DNA of 64,000 nt from Ancylostoma caninum. Lineage: Eukaryota > Nematoda > Chromadorea > Rhabditida > Ancylostomatidae. Every line of letters begins with the position of its first letter. Position 1 is the stretch's first letter. The stretch lies in the NCBI GenBank assembly GCA_037903475.1, contig JBAJFG010000488.1, positions 868,001 to 932,000 of the forward strand, given 5' to 3'. This document shows positions 1 through 9,990 of this stretch, piece by piece. Below the pieces are notes generated by a model. That model did not search any database and was not told where the DNA came from. It saw only the letters and a list, made by a program, of their open reading frames with translations. Both the position numbers and the translations under genes were made by a program.

Positions 1-1727
1 AAAATGCAATGCAACACATGTTAACAACTGTTATATGCATGACCAACCGAGTAAGAGGTGAAGAGGAGCAGATGTGAACGTACAACTAATGACTACCATA
101 TCTGATGTTATCTAGAGGAATGGCTCTTATACGAAACACTACTGCTACTTCTAAGATGTTAAAGCGGATGTTGTCAAGCAACTAATTTTAACGCCTCAAC
201 AAGCTCTTCCTTATTGTTAATCTCCGGCTGATACCGTTTGATTTCCCGAGCCTCCATGATCTTCCTATGAAGGAGGTCCTCGAGGTGACGGTGCAGCACA
301 ACGACTTCAAATCCTGGGGCAGAATCACGGGTGTGTACCATCGTACGGTGCCGGGAAAAACTGTTGTTAGGGTAGGCTTATGGGTGGGCGAGTGCTCAAC
401 GATGTTCATCCAAGCGCTTTCTCAGTGGTCTTCCGCTGTGGGGTTTCTCCGCAAAAGATATCGAGACTCTCTTGGAGGTTACACTCGCCTGTAACATATT
501 CCGTTTCAATAACGAATTTTACGCGCAGAAACGAGTTTGGCAATGGGAATACGCATTGCCCCTTTGCTCGCCATCGTGTATCTTGATCATATCGAGAAAG
601 CATCGCTGACGAACGGAATAGTCCTATACAAACGGTACATCGACGATGTCTTTGTGATTGGATCATCATTCGCTGAACTGGCTGAAACGCTCGGAAATCT
701 GAACTCCATGGATGTGAGCATAAAATTCACTGTCGAAGAACCAAGCGAAGATGGATTTTTACCATTCCTGAACACCAAGGTTCGAATTCGCAGTGGAGCG
801 ACGGAAATTCACTGGTACAGAAAACGATCGTCGAAGAACATCTTATTACATTCACGAAGCGCGCACCCGCACTACATGAAAGTGAATGTAGTACGAAATT
901 TGATCAAAACCAGTGAACGGATTTCAACAAGCAACTCAGAAAATGATGAGTCAATCAATCGTATTCTCTTTGAGAACGGCTACAACAGAGGGGAAATGAC
1001 TACCTGGAGACCGTATTCGGCTCCAGATGGGATCGCACTGGTACTGCCGTACCTCAACGAACACCTTGCGAAACGTATCAACGCCATAGTGAAGAGGTCA
1101 CGGCTCCCAGTACGCCTGGTATTCAAACCCCCGCCCACCCTCAAAGAAATACTGACATCGTCACGATTGTATGAGAACGGATGCGAAGAAGAGGGGTGCC
1201 GCTATTGCACCGACCAGAAGATCTGTCACTTGCGCGGCACGGTGTATCTGATAAAGTGTAGAGGATGCGGTCAGCGATACATTGGAGAAAGCGGAAGACC
1301 ACTGAGAAAGCGCTTGGATGAACATCGTCGAGCACTCGCCCACCCACAAGCCTACCCTAACAACAGTTTTTCCCGGCACCGTACGATGGTACACACCCGT
1401 GATTCTGCCCCAGGATTTGAAGTCTTTGTGCTGCACCGTCACCTCGAGGACCTCCTTCATAGGAAGATCATGGAGGCTCGGGAAATCAAACGGTATCAGC
1501 CGGAGATTAACAATAAGGAAGAGCTTGTTGAGGCGTTAAAATTAATTGCTTGACAACATCCGCTTTAACATCTTAGAAGTAGCAGTAGTGTTTCGTATAA
1601 GAGCCATTCCTCTAGATAACATCAGATATGGTAGTCATTAGTTGTACGTTCACATCTGCTCCTCTTCACCTCTTACTCGGTTGGTCATGCATATAACAGT
1701 TGTTAACATGTGTTGCATTGCATATTG
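1..1727 (+). mobile_element. Penelope-like retroelement with inverted flanking copy
   Basis: The segment carries a reverse transcriptase plus GIY-YIG endonuclease reading frame on the plus strand. Bases 1-437 are the reverse complement of 1290-1727 (position x pairs with 1727-x), so the 3' quarter of the ORF and its downstream sequence are repeated upside down at the left. Inverted, partly duplicated flanks are known from Penelope-like elements, whose pLTRs often include coding sequence. The left copy is cut by the window edge, so the true left boundary is not visible. The right boundary is near 1727, immediately before a TTAA-flanked element. Confidence 0.85.
438..1553 (+). pseudogene. Penelope-like RT / GIY-YIG endonuclease, 5'-truncated and frameshifted
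   Basis: The open frame 537-1553 encodes 338 residues. It starts inside the RT palm: an IAPLLAIVYLDHIE segment is followed by the catalytic YKRYIDDVFVI (the YIDD equivalent of YADD). The C-terminal 100 residues hold a GIY-YIG type nuclease domain with VYLIKCRGCGQRYIGESGR and a downstream arginine/histidine-rich helix. A Cys-rich patch (CEEEGCRYC) sits between RT and nuclease, as in canonical Penelope elements. Upstream, 440-536 encodes further RT-like residues in another frame (FRFNNEFYAQKR), so a one-base loss near 536 breaks the ORF. The N-terminal RT fingers are missing because the inverted flank begins at 437. It is not expected to make active enzyme. Confidence 0.85.
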
Positions 1728-1737
1728 TATGTATTAA

Positions 1738-2140
1738 AGGCAGGGGTCCACCTCATTTTCGTAGTTCAGCTAACAGCAGATTCTGCATCTACTTGGCGCG
1801 ATGGTTCCAACGGTATACATAAATTGTATCACAATGGTCTACAAACCCGTATCCCAGGACGGGGTCGGTAACAGTTTGCCCGAGTTGACATGTGAAGCCG
1901 TTGTTCTTATCGATTGGACACGCCAAGACTCGTTGACCGACGCGGCAGGCGTGGCAGGCAGCCAGCACAGCTTGGAGCGGTCCGCCTCCGGGCTCCAAAT
2001 TTTTATCCAGTTCGAGCCTTTCAAAAATGGGGATTTCGTCGCTTCTGTGCTTGTTGATGTACATCCCAGGGATCAACATGATGAGAAGGTCTAGGATATG
2101 TTGGTAAATCCAACAGGCAGAACGAGGTGGCCCTCTGCCT
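1738..2140. mobile_element. TTAA-flanked TIR element, copy A
   Basis: TTAA at 1734-1737 and at 2141-2144 bracket a 403-bp segment. Its ends are inverted repeats: AGGCAGGGGTCCACCTCATT on the left and the complement of AGGCAGAGGGCCACCTCGTT on the right. The interior is open for about 96 codons on the minus strand (1789-2079) and is related to the interior of copy B. TTAA target duplication is typical of piggyBac-type transposition, but no transposase is present, so this is a non-autonomous element. It begins only 7-10 bp after the Penelope element. Confidence 0.75.
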
Positions 2141-2147
2141 TTAAGGT

Positions 2148-2172
2148 CTGACGAAGGTGCTAAGCGCCGAAA
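2148..2172 (+). ncRNA. Hammerhead-ribozyme-like core (candidate)
   Basis: CTGACGA at 2148-2154 matches the invariant CUGANGA box. A short stem follows (GGTGC at 2156-2160 with GCGCC at 2164-2168, loop TAA, one extra A at 2155), and then GAAA at 2169-2172. This spacing is that of the hammerhead core as found in Penelope-like and other retroelements. Flanking stems I and III are not convincing, so it may be a degenerate relic of an element present before the TTAA insertions. Confidence 0.35.
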
Positions 2173-2324
2173 GCTTACTCGAATAAAATACTAACGCAGA
2201 AGCCCTCATCGAACACTGATAAAGAAGATACCACCATATGAGGCTTCACGACAGCTCGATATTAAAACAAAAAATCCTTGTTGAAACAAAAAATCCTTTG
2301 TTCATCATTTAATGATCGGCTTAA

Positions 2325-2740
2325 AGGCAGGGGCTCACCTCATTCCGCCTGTAGGAAGTATCAGCATATCCTAGAGCTTTTCGGCATATTGATCCCACTA
2401 ATGTACATCAACAGGCTCAAAAGCGACAAAGGTCCCATTTTTGAAAGGGTCGAACTGGCTACATTTTTAGAGCCCGGAGGCGGACCGCTCCAAATTTCGA
2501 TCGCTGTGCTGGCTGGCTGTCACGGCTGCCGCGGTGGCCAACGAGTCTTGGCGTGTTCAATCGATAAGATCAACGGCTTCACACGTCAATGCGGGTTAGC
2601 AAACTGTTACAGACCCCTTACCGGAAGACGGGTTTAAAGACCGTTTTGAGACAATTCATGTATACCGGTGGAATCAGCATGTCGAGGAGATGCAGAATCT
2701 GCCACTAGCTCGACCACAAAAATGAGGTGGACCTCTGCCT
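2325..2740. mobile_element. TTAA-flanked TIR element, copy B (inverted relative to A)
   Basis: TTAA at 2321-2324 and 2741-2744 flank a 416-bp element. Its ends are AGGCAGGGGCTCACCTCATT and the complement of AGGCAGAGGTCCACCTCATT. The interior is a diverged reverse complement of copy A. The plus strand reads open from 2278 to 2637 and then continues the same similarity in another frame (TVTDP..GF.D....TI.VYRWN), so a frameshift lies near 2600. Comparison with the paralogous empty site at 19,995-20,010 (GCTCAAGTGACCC) confirms that the element inserted at a TTAA-like target and duplicated it. Confidence 0.8.
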
Positions 2741-3273
2741 TTAAGTGACCCCTCTTCACCCCTGCCCCTTCTCTCAGAAAATGGGGTGAAGTTGCTCGAT
2801 TGGTAAATAAATCTTTCTAAAATGCTTGCCTTATCCATGTTCAGTGTTTTGGAAGTTCCAGAAGGCACGTTTTCACCGACCCGTGTGCAAGAATGCCGAA
2901 AAATCAATAAAACAGATAAATCGACATTTCGCCCAAAATGGTTGCCATATTCGTGTTCAGCGCATTGAGATACACTGGTAGACATATCTTTACCGCCCCG
3001 TGGGCAGGAATAGCGGAAAATCGATAAATCGATAATTCTCCCAAGATGGCTGCCATATTCGTGTTCAGCGCATTGAGACATACAGCAGACATGTCTTCAC
3101 CGCCCCGTGGGCCTGAATAACGAAAAATCAATAAAACCGATAAATCGGTACTTCGCTCAAAATGCCATATTCCTGTTCAGTGCATTGAGGTACCCCAGTA
3201 GACATGTTTTACCACCCGATGGGCAAAAATAGAGAATAATCAATAAAATCAATAAATCGATAATTTGGAGCTA

Positions 3274-3385
3274 AATTTATTTATTTGTTACATCACAGAT
3301 GATGTGCTTGATACTGACAGTAATTAACAAGACAAAAAGAGAATATTAGCGAGGAAAGTGTTGAGTGTACGCAAAAAAGGTATGC
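3274..3385 (-). mobile_element. Short 5'-truncated LINE tail
   Basis: Relative to copy 2 at 20,400, about 110 bp are inserted here. Read on the minus strand, the insert ends in a stem-loop (CACATCATCTGTGATG) followed by an AAAT-type tail (AAATAAATAAA). This is the same arrangement seen at 46,318 and 62,620. It looks like the extreme 3' end of a non-LTR retrotransposon. Confidence 0.5.
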
Positions 3386-3921
3386 TTATCAAATTCGTGT
3401 TCAGCGTATTGAGGAACCTCAGTAGGCATGTTTTCGCCAGTCCCTGGGCAAAAACAGTGAAAAATCAATAAAATCGATATAATCGATAAACCAATCGATA
3501 ATCCCAGGTGCGAAGTAGCCTGTAACCTCCGCCGGCCCTTGGTGGACCTGCATGCAAAATTTGGCCCTGATCGGTTTATCCTCCGCGATTTCTATTTCCG
3601 GGAACGCACAAACACACAAACAAACTTTCACTTTTATATATACAAATGATTAGCAACCAACGACAGATGTCTTCAGCAGGGAGTGGTAGATATCCTCAGG
3701 TACCAAAGCCGTACACAGAAGTGGCAAGAAAGGGGGGGGGGAGAGGGGCTGAGAAGAAAAGTGGCAACTGCGCCACTCCGCAGCACCAAATGGGATAATA
3801 AAATGCAAAAAATATTAGTTTCAACAATGAACAGTAAAAAAAAATTGTAAAGTGATAGTAAATGGAAGTTTTAATTTTTTTTTATAAAGTGCTTTCGAAG
3901 ACAAAGATATACTCTCTCCAG

Positions 3922-4134
3922 TGTGCGCAACTGCCAGTGGAAGGTAGTGAAGAGGTACACCGCTACGCGGCCGAGCTGTACGCGTATGTCTCCTCGCCGC
4001 ATTGCATAAAATCAGTGGGGTCTCTGTACCAGCTACCTGAATGGGATAAAAATTGTCCCGAAGACATCGCACTAACCCCGCTGAAACATCTCAACGATGT
4101 GGTGACGTTTTATAACAATCACATGGTTTTGTAG
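3922..4134 (+). CDS. Orphan terminal exon, unknown protein
   Basis: After a pyrimidine-rich acceptor (ACTCTCTCCAG, ending 3921) an open frame of 70 codons runs to TAG at 4132-4134. The peptide starts CAQLPVEGSEEVHRYAAELY and ends VVTFYNNHMVL. Its composition is balanced and unlike the low-complexity ORFs around it, with amphipathic segments (YAAELYAYV, LPEWDKNCPEDIALTPLKHL). No upstream exon is visible in the window, so the rest of the gene would lie left of position 1, across a repeat-filled intron, or be lost. I do not recognise the family. There is no clear AATAAA in the next 100 bp. An ATG at 3862 is in frame but gives a lysine/phenylalanine-rich leader that looks intronic. Confidence 0.4.
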   Translation, partial: CAQLPVEGSEEVHRYAAELYAYVSSPHCIKSVGSLYQLPEWDKNCPEDIALTPLKHLNDVVTFYNNHMVL

Positions 4135-5126
4135 AAGTCGGAAGATTACAAATGATCTATGATCGAGAAGCTAGTAGCAGTCGCATACACAGTAGCACAC
4201 CCTCAATGCTGAATGCTGCAAGAAAAATAGTGTATTTTCTGGAGTTATTGCAGTTGTGTGCAGAAATGCTGGATGTTTTGTGAGAAAGCTGATATCGCCT
4301 TCTTTAGGTTGCACGTATATTTTTGATACGAATTACATATATACATATCTGACTCGTATGCACACACATACATCTAAACTGCCCGTTAGAAAGAAAGAGA
4401 GATAATTGATTGGTTAGCGATAGGATTAAAAGAGCATGTTTCAGTTTTTTAGTTGTGCTTGGGTAAGCGGTTCGTTCTACGTGGATGTGCGATGCATTGG
4501 CGGAATTAGGAGAAGAAGGGAACGAGGATTTTGTTGTGAGAATACAAAATTGCGTTACAGGTTATAAATTTCTGCCGCTTTGGCCTACGATTATACAGTG
4601 CTTGTAGGTCTGGAACTGTATGCACAGCTTCATCGCCTGCCTCGCTTTTCAAGTATGTTGGCGAGTTCCTATTCCACCTCCGACTTTAGTTTGCGCAAGA
4701 ATGTACAGATTTGTCAAAACATTAAAAAAAAGCCCTCTTTGTTCAATAGTTTTGTAAAATATGTACATACCAGTCTGGCCGTCCGGCTGACGCCTGAACC
4801 CAGACATCCCTTAGAGCTTGCTTCGCTCGCATCACTCTACCTCGGATTCATAGTAATAGGAATATCCAAGTGCCAAAATTTCGTTACACAGTTTTTGCAT
4901 CCAGTTTCTTTTCCACTGTTTTCATTTATATGAAACTGAGCTGGTCAAAATAAACTGACCGCGTTTCTCAGCGCAATTGTATTTCTCGCTTGAAGGTAGC
5001 TAATCGCAATTGCATGTAACCGACTCAACGCGGCATCACCACAGGAAATGGTTTATCATTCTTTGTTTGTTGTGATCGATCAAAAGCGATAAGGATTAGT
5101 TTGAACATATAAAAGAGGAGGGTCCG
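4135..5126. other. No gene seen
   Basis: AT-rich sequence with short open frames only (the longest, 4580-4933, has unstructured composition and no splice logic). I see no repeat family member, tRNA or exon here. Confidence 0.5.
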
Positions 5127-5690
5127 GTGTGTATCCAGACGCAAATGAGAGGATGGAGAGAAGGGAGGGGACGTGATGTAGGGAAATCACGTCAAAGGTA
5201 TTCTAATCACTGCTGCGGTTTGACATTTTATAATTTCTCATTGATCTCAGAGATGGACTTAACTCACAGCATTTTATCGCTACTGAGCCCAGCACAACCC
5301 TCCTTGTATATCGGTTGGTCCCATGATCGACGTTCCCCCCCCCCCGCTCCCCTCCCGCCTTTCTGAGTGCCGGCGCACCCTTACCTCACGGTGGGACTCG
5401 TCTCCAGGCGTTTCCCCAATTTTGGACGCCGGCGCACCCTTATCGCACGGTGGGACCCGTCTCCGGGCGTTTCCCCAATTTTGGACGCCGGCGCACCCCT
5501 TCTCCATCGACGAACCGGTTCCACATCGCCGTACCCTCTGCTCGATCATCCCTCTACTCCACTCCACCACACCACACCCGTTCTTAGCCTTTTATAGGAT
5601 CTCAAAATCACCACCAATCACAATCACTGGCCAATAATAGGGCGTGTGCACACACATGCACAAAGTCACAAATTTCCTGCAATATATATA
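5127..5690. repeat. C-rich dispersed repeat with 59-bp tandem units
   Basis: Two complete 59-bp units start at 5371 and 5430, and a third partial unit starts at 5489. Each begins CGGCGCACCC and contains TTTCCCCAATTTTGGAC. A run of about a dozen C lies at 5334-5346. The 3' part (rest of the C-rich block, then CA-rich sequence) is related to 62,650-63,060, which has the same TTTCCCCAGTTTTGGACATC motif. No coding potential. Confidence 0.6.
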
Positions 5691-6464
5691 AGGTTGTCGG
5701 GAAATGATTGAGACACTCTGGATTTTTTTCAGTCTTCAAACTTTTCTCTTCTATTAAGGAACTTCAGGGCATACTGTAATGACCATGTGCACATATCACC
5801 TGGGGCCAGCTATCGGGTACAGTTCCAGCACTACTGGTTCAGTAATCATGTTAATAGAGGTCGAAGAAGTCATCAGTCACTGATTAAAAATTTTCAAAGT
5901 TGGCGAAGTGCTGCTCGACCAGGGAGGAATTTAGGGCCCAGGCAAGGTGTTATATAGAGAGCACGATGTTAGGCAAGTGTGATGTGTATGGCATCGTGGT
6001 CCGTGCTTCCTCCGAGTGCCGATGAGTTAACAAAGCCATTTGAGGGTGCGTTTTTTTTACAGCAAAATGCACCCTCAAATATGTTGTCTCTGTTTCCTCA
6101 AGAGCATGGTTGTCGCTCCGATTTGACTATTGTAAATGTTGATGTTGCCCATCATGTTGCTAACCGGCAACTCTGGTAGAACACACCCTGCACTTAGGCT
6201 CGGGAGATCGCAAAATAGGAAAATGGCTCCGAGGAGCGTTACGAACGACGGCTCACGGTTGCGTTGCTGGTGATCCCTGATCCGAACGTCACGATGATGT
6301 TGCTGTCTCTCCTGCTCGCATTGGTGCCCTCCAGGAGCTTGTGCAAGGAATTCGCTCAAATTGGTTGCTCGTCCATTTTCGCTCCTACTATGTAAGGACG
6401 TGGCGCAGCGCCGGCCAGCACAAGGAAGAATTTTTGGTGAAGTGTCTCAATTCCCGACAACCTA
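5691..6464. mobile_element. TIR element (AGGTTGTCGGGAAATGATTG ends)
   Basis: AGGTTGTCGGGAAATGATTG at 5691 and its complement at 6444-6464 (with a 4-bp deletion) form terminal inverted repeats about 774 bp apart. The length and terminus style fit a mariner-related non-autonomous element. I could not recognise transposase motifs inside, and the TA flanks are not clean. A perfect-looking internal hairpin lies at 6039-6081. Confidence 0.55.
6039..6081. repeat. Hairpin inside the TIR element
   Basis: The arm TTTGAGGGTGCGTTTT pairs with AAAATGCACCCTCAAA across an 8-base loop, with one mismatch. It may be a small secondary insertion or a snap-back artefact of element decay. Confidence 0.6.
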
Positions 6465-7021
6465 ATAGTGTAATGATGTCAAAGAATGCGCTGGAAAGTG
6501 GAAAGAGCTAGTCTCAAGAAAGTAGCTGCGACCTTCATCCGACGACCAATTGCTTTGTTCGGTGAGTTTTTCAAAAAGATGTCACCTTGAAGCAACTATC
6601 AATTTCTGTGCAACGACGTTATGGATTTCCGGAATTTCCGAATCTCGAGATGTTTGTTGTTTTCTCCACACTGTCCGCGAAGCTGCGCGGTTCAATAGTG
6701 TCACAACGATATCGTTCGAATTTCGAATTCAAATCCTTCAGATTCCTGGGGAGTTAACTTCGAGTTGACCACTTGCTCAGTACCAAGTTGATTTTCTTAG
6801 TAAACTCCGATGGCATCACTACCATAATTTTTATTAATTGGCTCACCATACTTGTAAGTATGTCTGTGTTCGAGAACTAGCAACTGTCGTGAAAATCTAG
6901 CTACACCATTATGTTCTGCGTGTCGAATTATGTAAAAAAAAATATGTGGAATTTTCAATTGTATCTTAACTGACTAACGTTTTCTTGGTCTTGGTCATGT
7001 TGATTTGCCTGGGAGACCTAA
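6465..7021. other. No gene seen
   Basis: Only short random open frames. The frame 6550-6768 has no splice context or recognisable motif. Confidence 0.5.
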
Positions 7022-7488
7022 GCCCGTAGTAAAGTGTCATGGCGGTGAGATGAACTGCAAAACTCACCACCACGCTTTAGGCGATGATCGCATGCCAGCT
7101 GACATCCACGCAGTTTAGAGTAGCAGATCATTGCCACCCACGTCACTGCTAGAGCACGCACGTGGCAAGAGAGGAGATCATCGCCCTGTTAGGAGCTCTC
7201 TCATGCTGTGGAAATAATGGGAGAGGCGAGTAGACGCAGAGTGAGATGGTTGGGATACCTTCCACTCACCTCTCCCACTCTTTCCACAGCATGAGAAGGC
7301 GATCAGCTCCAGAAGGGCGATGATCTCGTCTGTTCGCGCATGCGTGCTCTAACTGTGACGTGGGTGGCAATGATCTGCTATCCTGAACTCCGTGGATGTG
7401 AGCTGGCATGCGATCATCGCCTAAAGCGTGGTGGTGAGTTTTAGAGTTCATCTCACCGCCTTGACACCTTACTACGCCTCCTACAGTC
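7022..7488. mobile_element. Foldback MITE, copy 1
   Basis: Two arms of about 200 bp are inverted repeats: GTAGTAAAGTGTCATGGCGG at 7025 faces CCGCCTTGACACCTTACTAC ending 7485. Inner blocks also pair (GCGATGATCGCATGCCAGCT with its complement near 7405). The unpaired centre is about 60 bp. A second diverged member sits in a GNPAT intron at 56,990-57,280. No ORF. Confidence 0.75.
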
Positions 7489-8842
7489 ATCACACCTCAA
7501 TAAAAATAAAGAGAATGATCTGTGATTGTCAAGTCCCACAAAAAGATAAGAAGAAAGAAACGAGTATGATGATGTTGGAGAGAAGGTAGTATGATAATGT
7601 TGGAGAGAAGGAGTCGAATAATAGGGAAACACTAACATTAGCTCGATATTGTTGAAGGTGCCAACAAACGGGTTATAGTGATGCGCTGTCACCCAGTGCG
7701 GCAAAAAATGTTACCAACGAGTTCACAGTGGTGACATTGGTGCACCCGATACGAGATGTGGAGGACGTAATGAGAAAAGGACCCAACAATACCTACGTGA
7801 GTGAGGTACATCGGCATTCCGCAATACGGAAGACATCATCGAATAGTTCCACCTACGTTCAAAGGCTGCACTCACGGAAATTCTCACTTCTGAAGGCAGT
7901 CGCTCACCCTACAGCCTGCCGCTGGACTATCACAATAGTAAGTTGAACACAGTGAATAGCCACCTACTTGCGAAGAAACTGCTGTGAACAAATCTGCCGA
8001 CCTGTACACAGGGGATTCCTCGCGCCAGCTAACGCTAGTGACCTGGTGTGCGCGTGTTCTGGAGCGGTGGAGGAAGTTTGGTGTATGGAATATGTACCAT
8101 TTACCAGGGTTTCGTGAGGAGGGGGGGGGGACCTATCAGCGGAACACTCGTCCATGCCTTGGACGTACAGGAAACACCAGGAAATACCGCCATCATTTCC
8201 TGTGTTCTTCGCGTGTTTCAAGCTACTTAATCATTGTTGATGAGTGTAGGGCGGTCTCTCAAAACACCGATATACCTCGAAATCTACAGAACAGAAATTT
8301 CCGTAGGTGCTCGCTTTAAACGGCACACCGGGTTCCAGTAGTGGGGAAGACGTTGCTGGTGAAGCAGACGCCGATGTTGTAGTGACAGAAAAAGTTAAGA
8401 AAGCGGTTCATCACGGCAAGGAGGCGAGCTGGCACCCAATGTCATCAAAATTGGTATGATGGGCTCTCTCAAATAGGTTAGTAGGAGGATGTGGGAAGAT
8501 GGGACTACTGGAGGGGTGTGAGGGGTGGGGTGGAGGGGGTGAATAGTGCGTCATTGCATAGCACGACAGTGAGAGCAAAGCGAGCGAAGCGTGCACGAAA
8601 AGAAACCTGAGAATGTGGCGTTAGCTAAACGATCAGACCAATCAATTTAATGTTCAATTTCATATCATGATAACAATAAAATCAGTGGGTCCTCAGCTGA
8701 GTATCTGAACATCGAGTTCACCTTTCAGCTGTGCTAAGCTGAAATTTTACTAGGGGTCGTTTCATTACATCCCAAACTAATACCGAGTTGACGCTCGCAT
8801 ACGAGCAGCGACCTCAAAATCCGAAAAAAAGTAAATATTAGG
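7489..8842. other. Gene-free stretch with one TTAA-element end
   Basis: The only structured item is GAAATTTCCGTAGGTGCTCGC followed by TTTAAA near 8295-8318. It matches the right terminus of the TTAA element at 32,508-33,270. A matching left terminus was not found, so this may be a solo end. A run of G is present near 8120, and low-complexity sequence near 8510-8545. ORFs here show no domain or splice logic. Confidence 0.45.
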
Positions 8843-9590
8843 GTGTTAAGAAAGTCTCGAGCCGTTTTAGACTTTTTCTGCTTTATTTTATTACTCAGCC
8901 TACAGTGGAATTTACTCAACAATATAATAACGGTAGTTAGTCGCTGCAGTGCCCCACCTAATGAGCGGGTCAGCGGTCCCCTTCTCCCAGAACTGCGGAG
9001 GCTGGGAGCCAAAGAAGTTCTACCGCCCTTTCAATATCGTAAATTTTGGTGAATTTTTTCTTAGCTTGGAGTGCCTCAAAGGAGCAAAATAAGTGGTAAG
9101 GGGCAACGTCAGGAGAATAGGGTGGGTGGGGAACTGTGACCTAGCCCAGCTCCTCCAATTTTTCACTGGTCTCTTTAGCTATATGGGGCCTAGCATAGGT
9201 AAACGAGAAATTCGTTTTGGCTGTATTTCTCGAACAGCATCTGCGACTTTCTGGAAATGATTGGCATAAATGTCACCGGTGACTTTGTGTGTTTGCGGGA
9301 AAAGTTCGTAATACAACATTCCCAGCAAATTCCAGAAGTAGCAAAGCAACCACGTTTGGGCGGGGGTGCGTTTTGGCGAATCTTCTCCTCGATGGAGCCA
9401 TATGGCGCGATATATAGGTTTAGGGTCTACATAAATAGGTACACGTTCGACATCTGCCACATAAACCTATTCTGGAGAAATTCCGCGAGTGGCCTACAAC
9501 AATCACATAATAGATCATGGATCAATCAGATCAATAATCGAAAGTTTCGGAACTTCCAAAAAAAATCGGCTCGAGACTTTCTTACCACCT
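8843..9590 (-). pseudogene. mariner transposase remnant between TIRs
   Basis: Terminal inverted repeats GTGTTAAGAAAGTCTCGAGCCG (8843) and CGGCTCGAGACTTTCTTACCACC (to about 9590) bound the copy. On the minus strand, 9460-9179 reads as mariner catalytic domain (SPKRTPAQTWLLCYFWNLLG and MLYYELFPQTHKVTGDIY). Further downstream, 9140-9060 gives PHPPYSPDVAPYHLF, the conserved SPDLAPSDYHLF region containing the second catalytic Asp. The helix-turn-helix N-terminus is deleted and several stops are present, so it is inactive. It is a different mariner lineage from the three TTAGGTTGGTGC copies. Confidence 0.85.
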
Positions 9591-9990
9591 TTGTAGGGCA
9601 GCCAAGTGATGGGGTGGACGACTGGGAATCACAGATTTATTCCCGCACACGGTAGATAATACAGACGAGTACAATATACACTCGGGAGCCCCTTTTATGC
9701 ACCCAGAAATGGGCGGGGTTGACCCGATAAGGAACTGCTTTGGCTAAAGTGCCAATGGATATAACGGAACAAAGGGGTGCCGTCTTAAGGGTCGACCCCG
9801 TCTGCTCAATTGTCACTCCAAGTTGAGTGATTAGATATAGGAGTACAACTTCTGGTGAGAAATACCTCATGGGTAAACATACAGTTGGTCTTTGAACCTA
9901 AAAGATATAAGGAATACATGGTTGATGATCTATAGATCATCAACACCACCCTAATAGAAAGTTGCTGTGAATGTTATGGCTGTTGAGTAC
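9591..9990. other. Spacer with a perfect 24-bp palindrome
   Basis: No exon is recognised. Bases 9921-9944 form a perfect 24-base palindrome centred on CTATAG, about 50 bp upstream of the putative first exon of the membrane protein that follows. Confidence 0.6.

Larger units (their letters stand above)
2275..3646 (+). repeat. Minisatellite-bearing dispersed element, copy 1
   Basis: Apart from two insertions, this stretch is collinear with 19,945-20,702. It contains about four imperfect tandem units of roughly 108-117 bp. Each has a GTTCAGCGCATTGAG motif, a CCCCGTGGGCAAGAAT motif and runs of ATCGATAAATCGAT, and single-frame reads across them give repetitive nonsense peptides. It ends with a CA-rich tract (cacaaacacacaaac) and TTTCACTTTTATATATAC. 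The insertions are TTAA element B (2325-2740) and about 110 bp at 3274-3385. No protein is encoded; the origin could be a non-LTR 3' region or a non-autonomous element. Confidence 0.7.

Noticed and set aside
4580..4933. 117-codon ORF.
   Set aside because: Low-information composition, no acceptor or donor context, and no repeat or protein family recognised.
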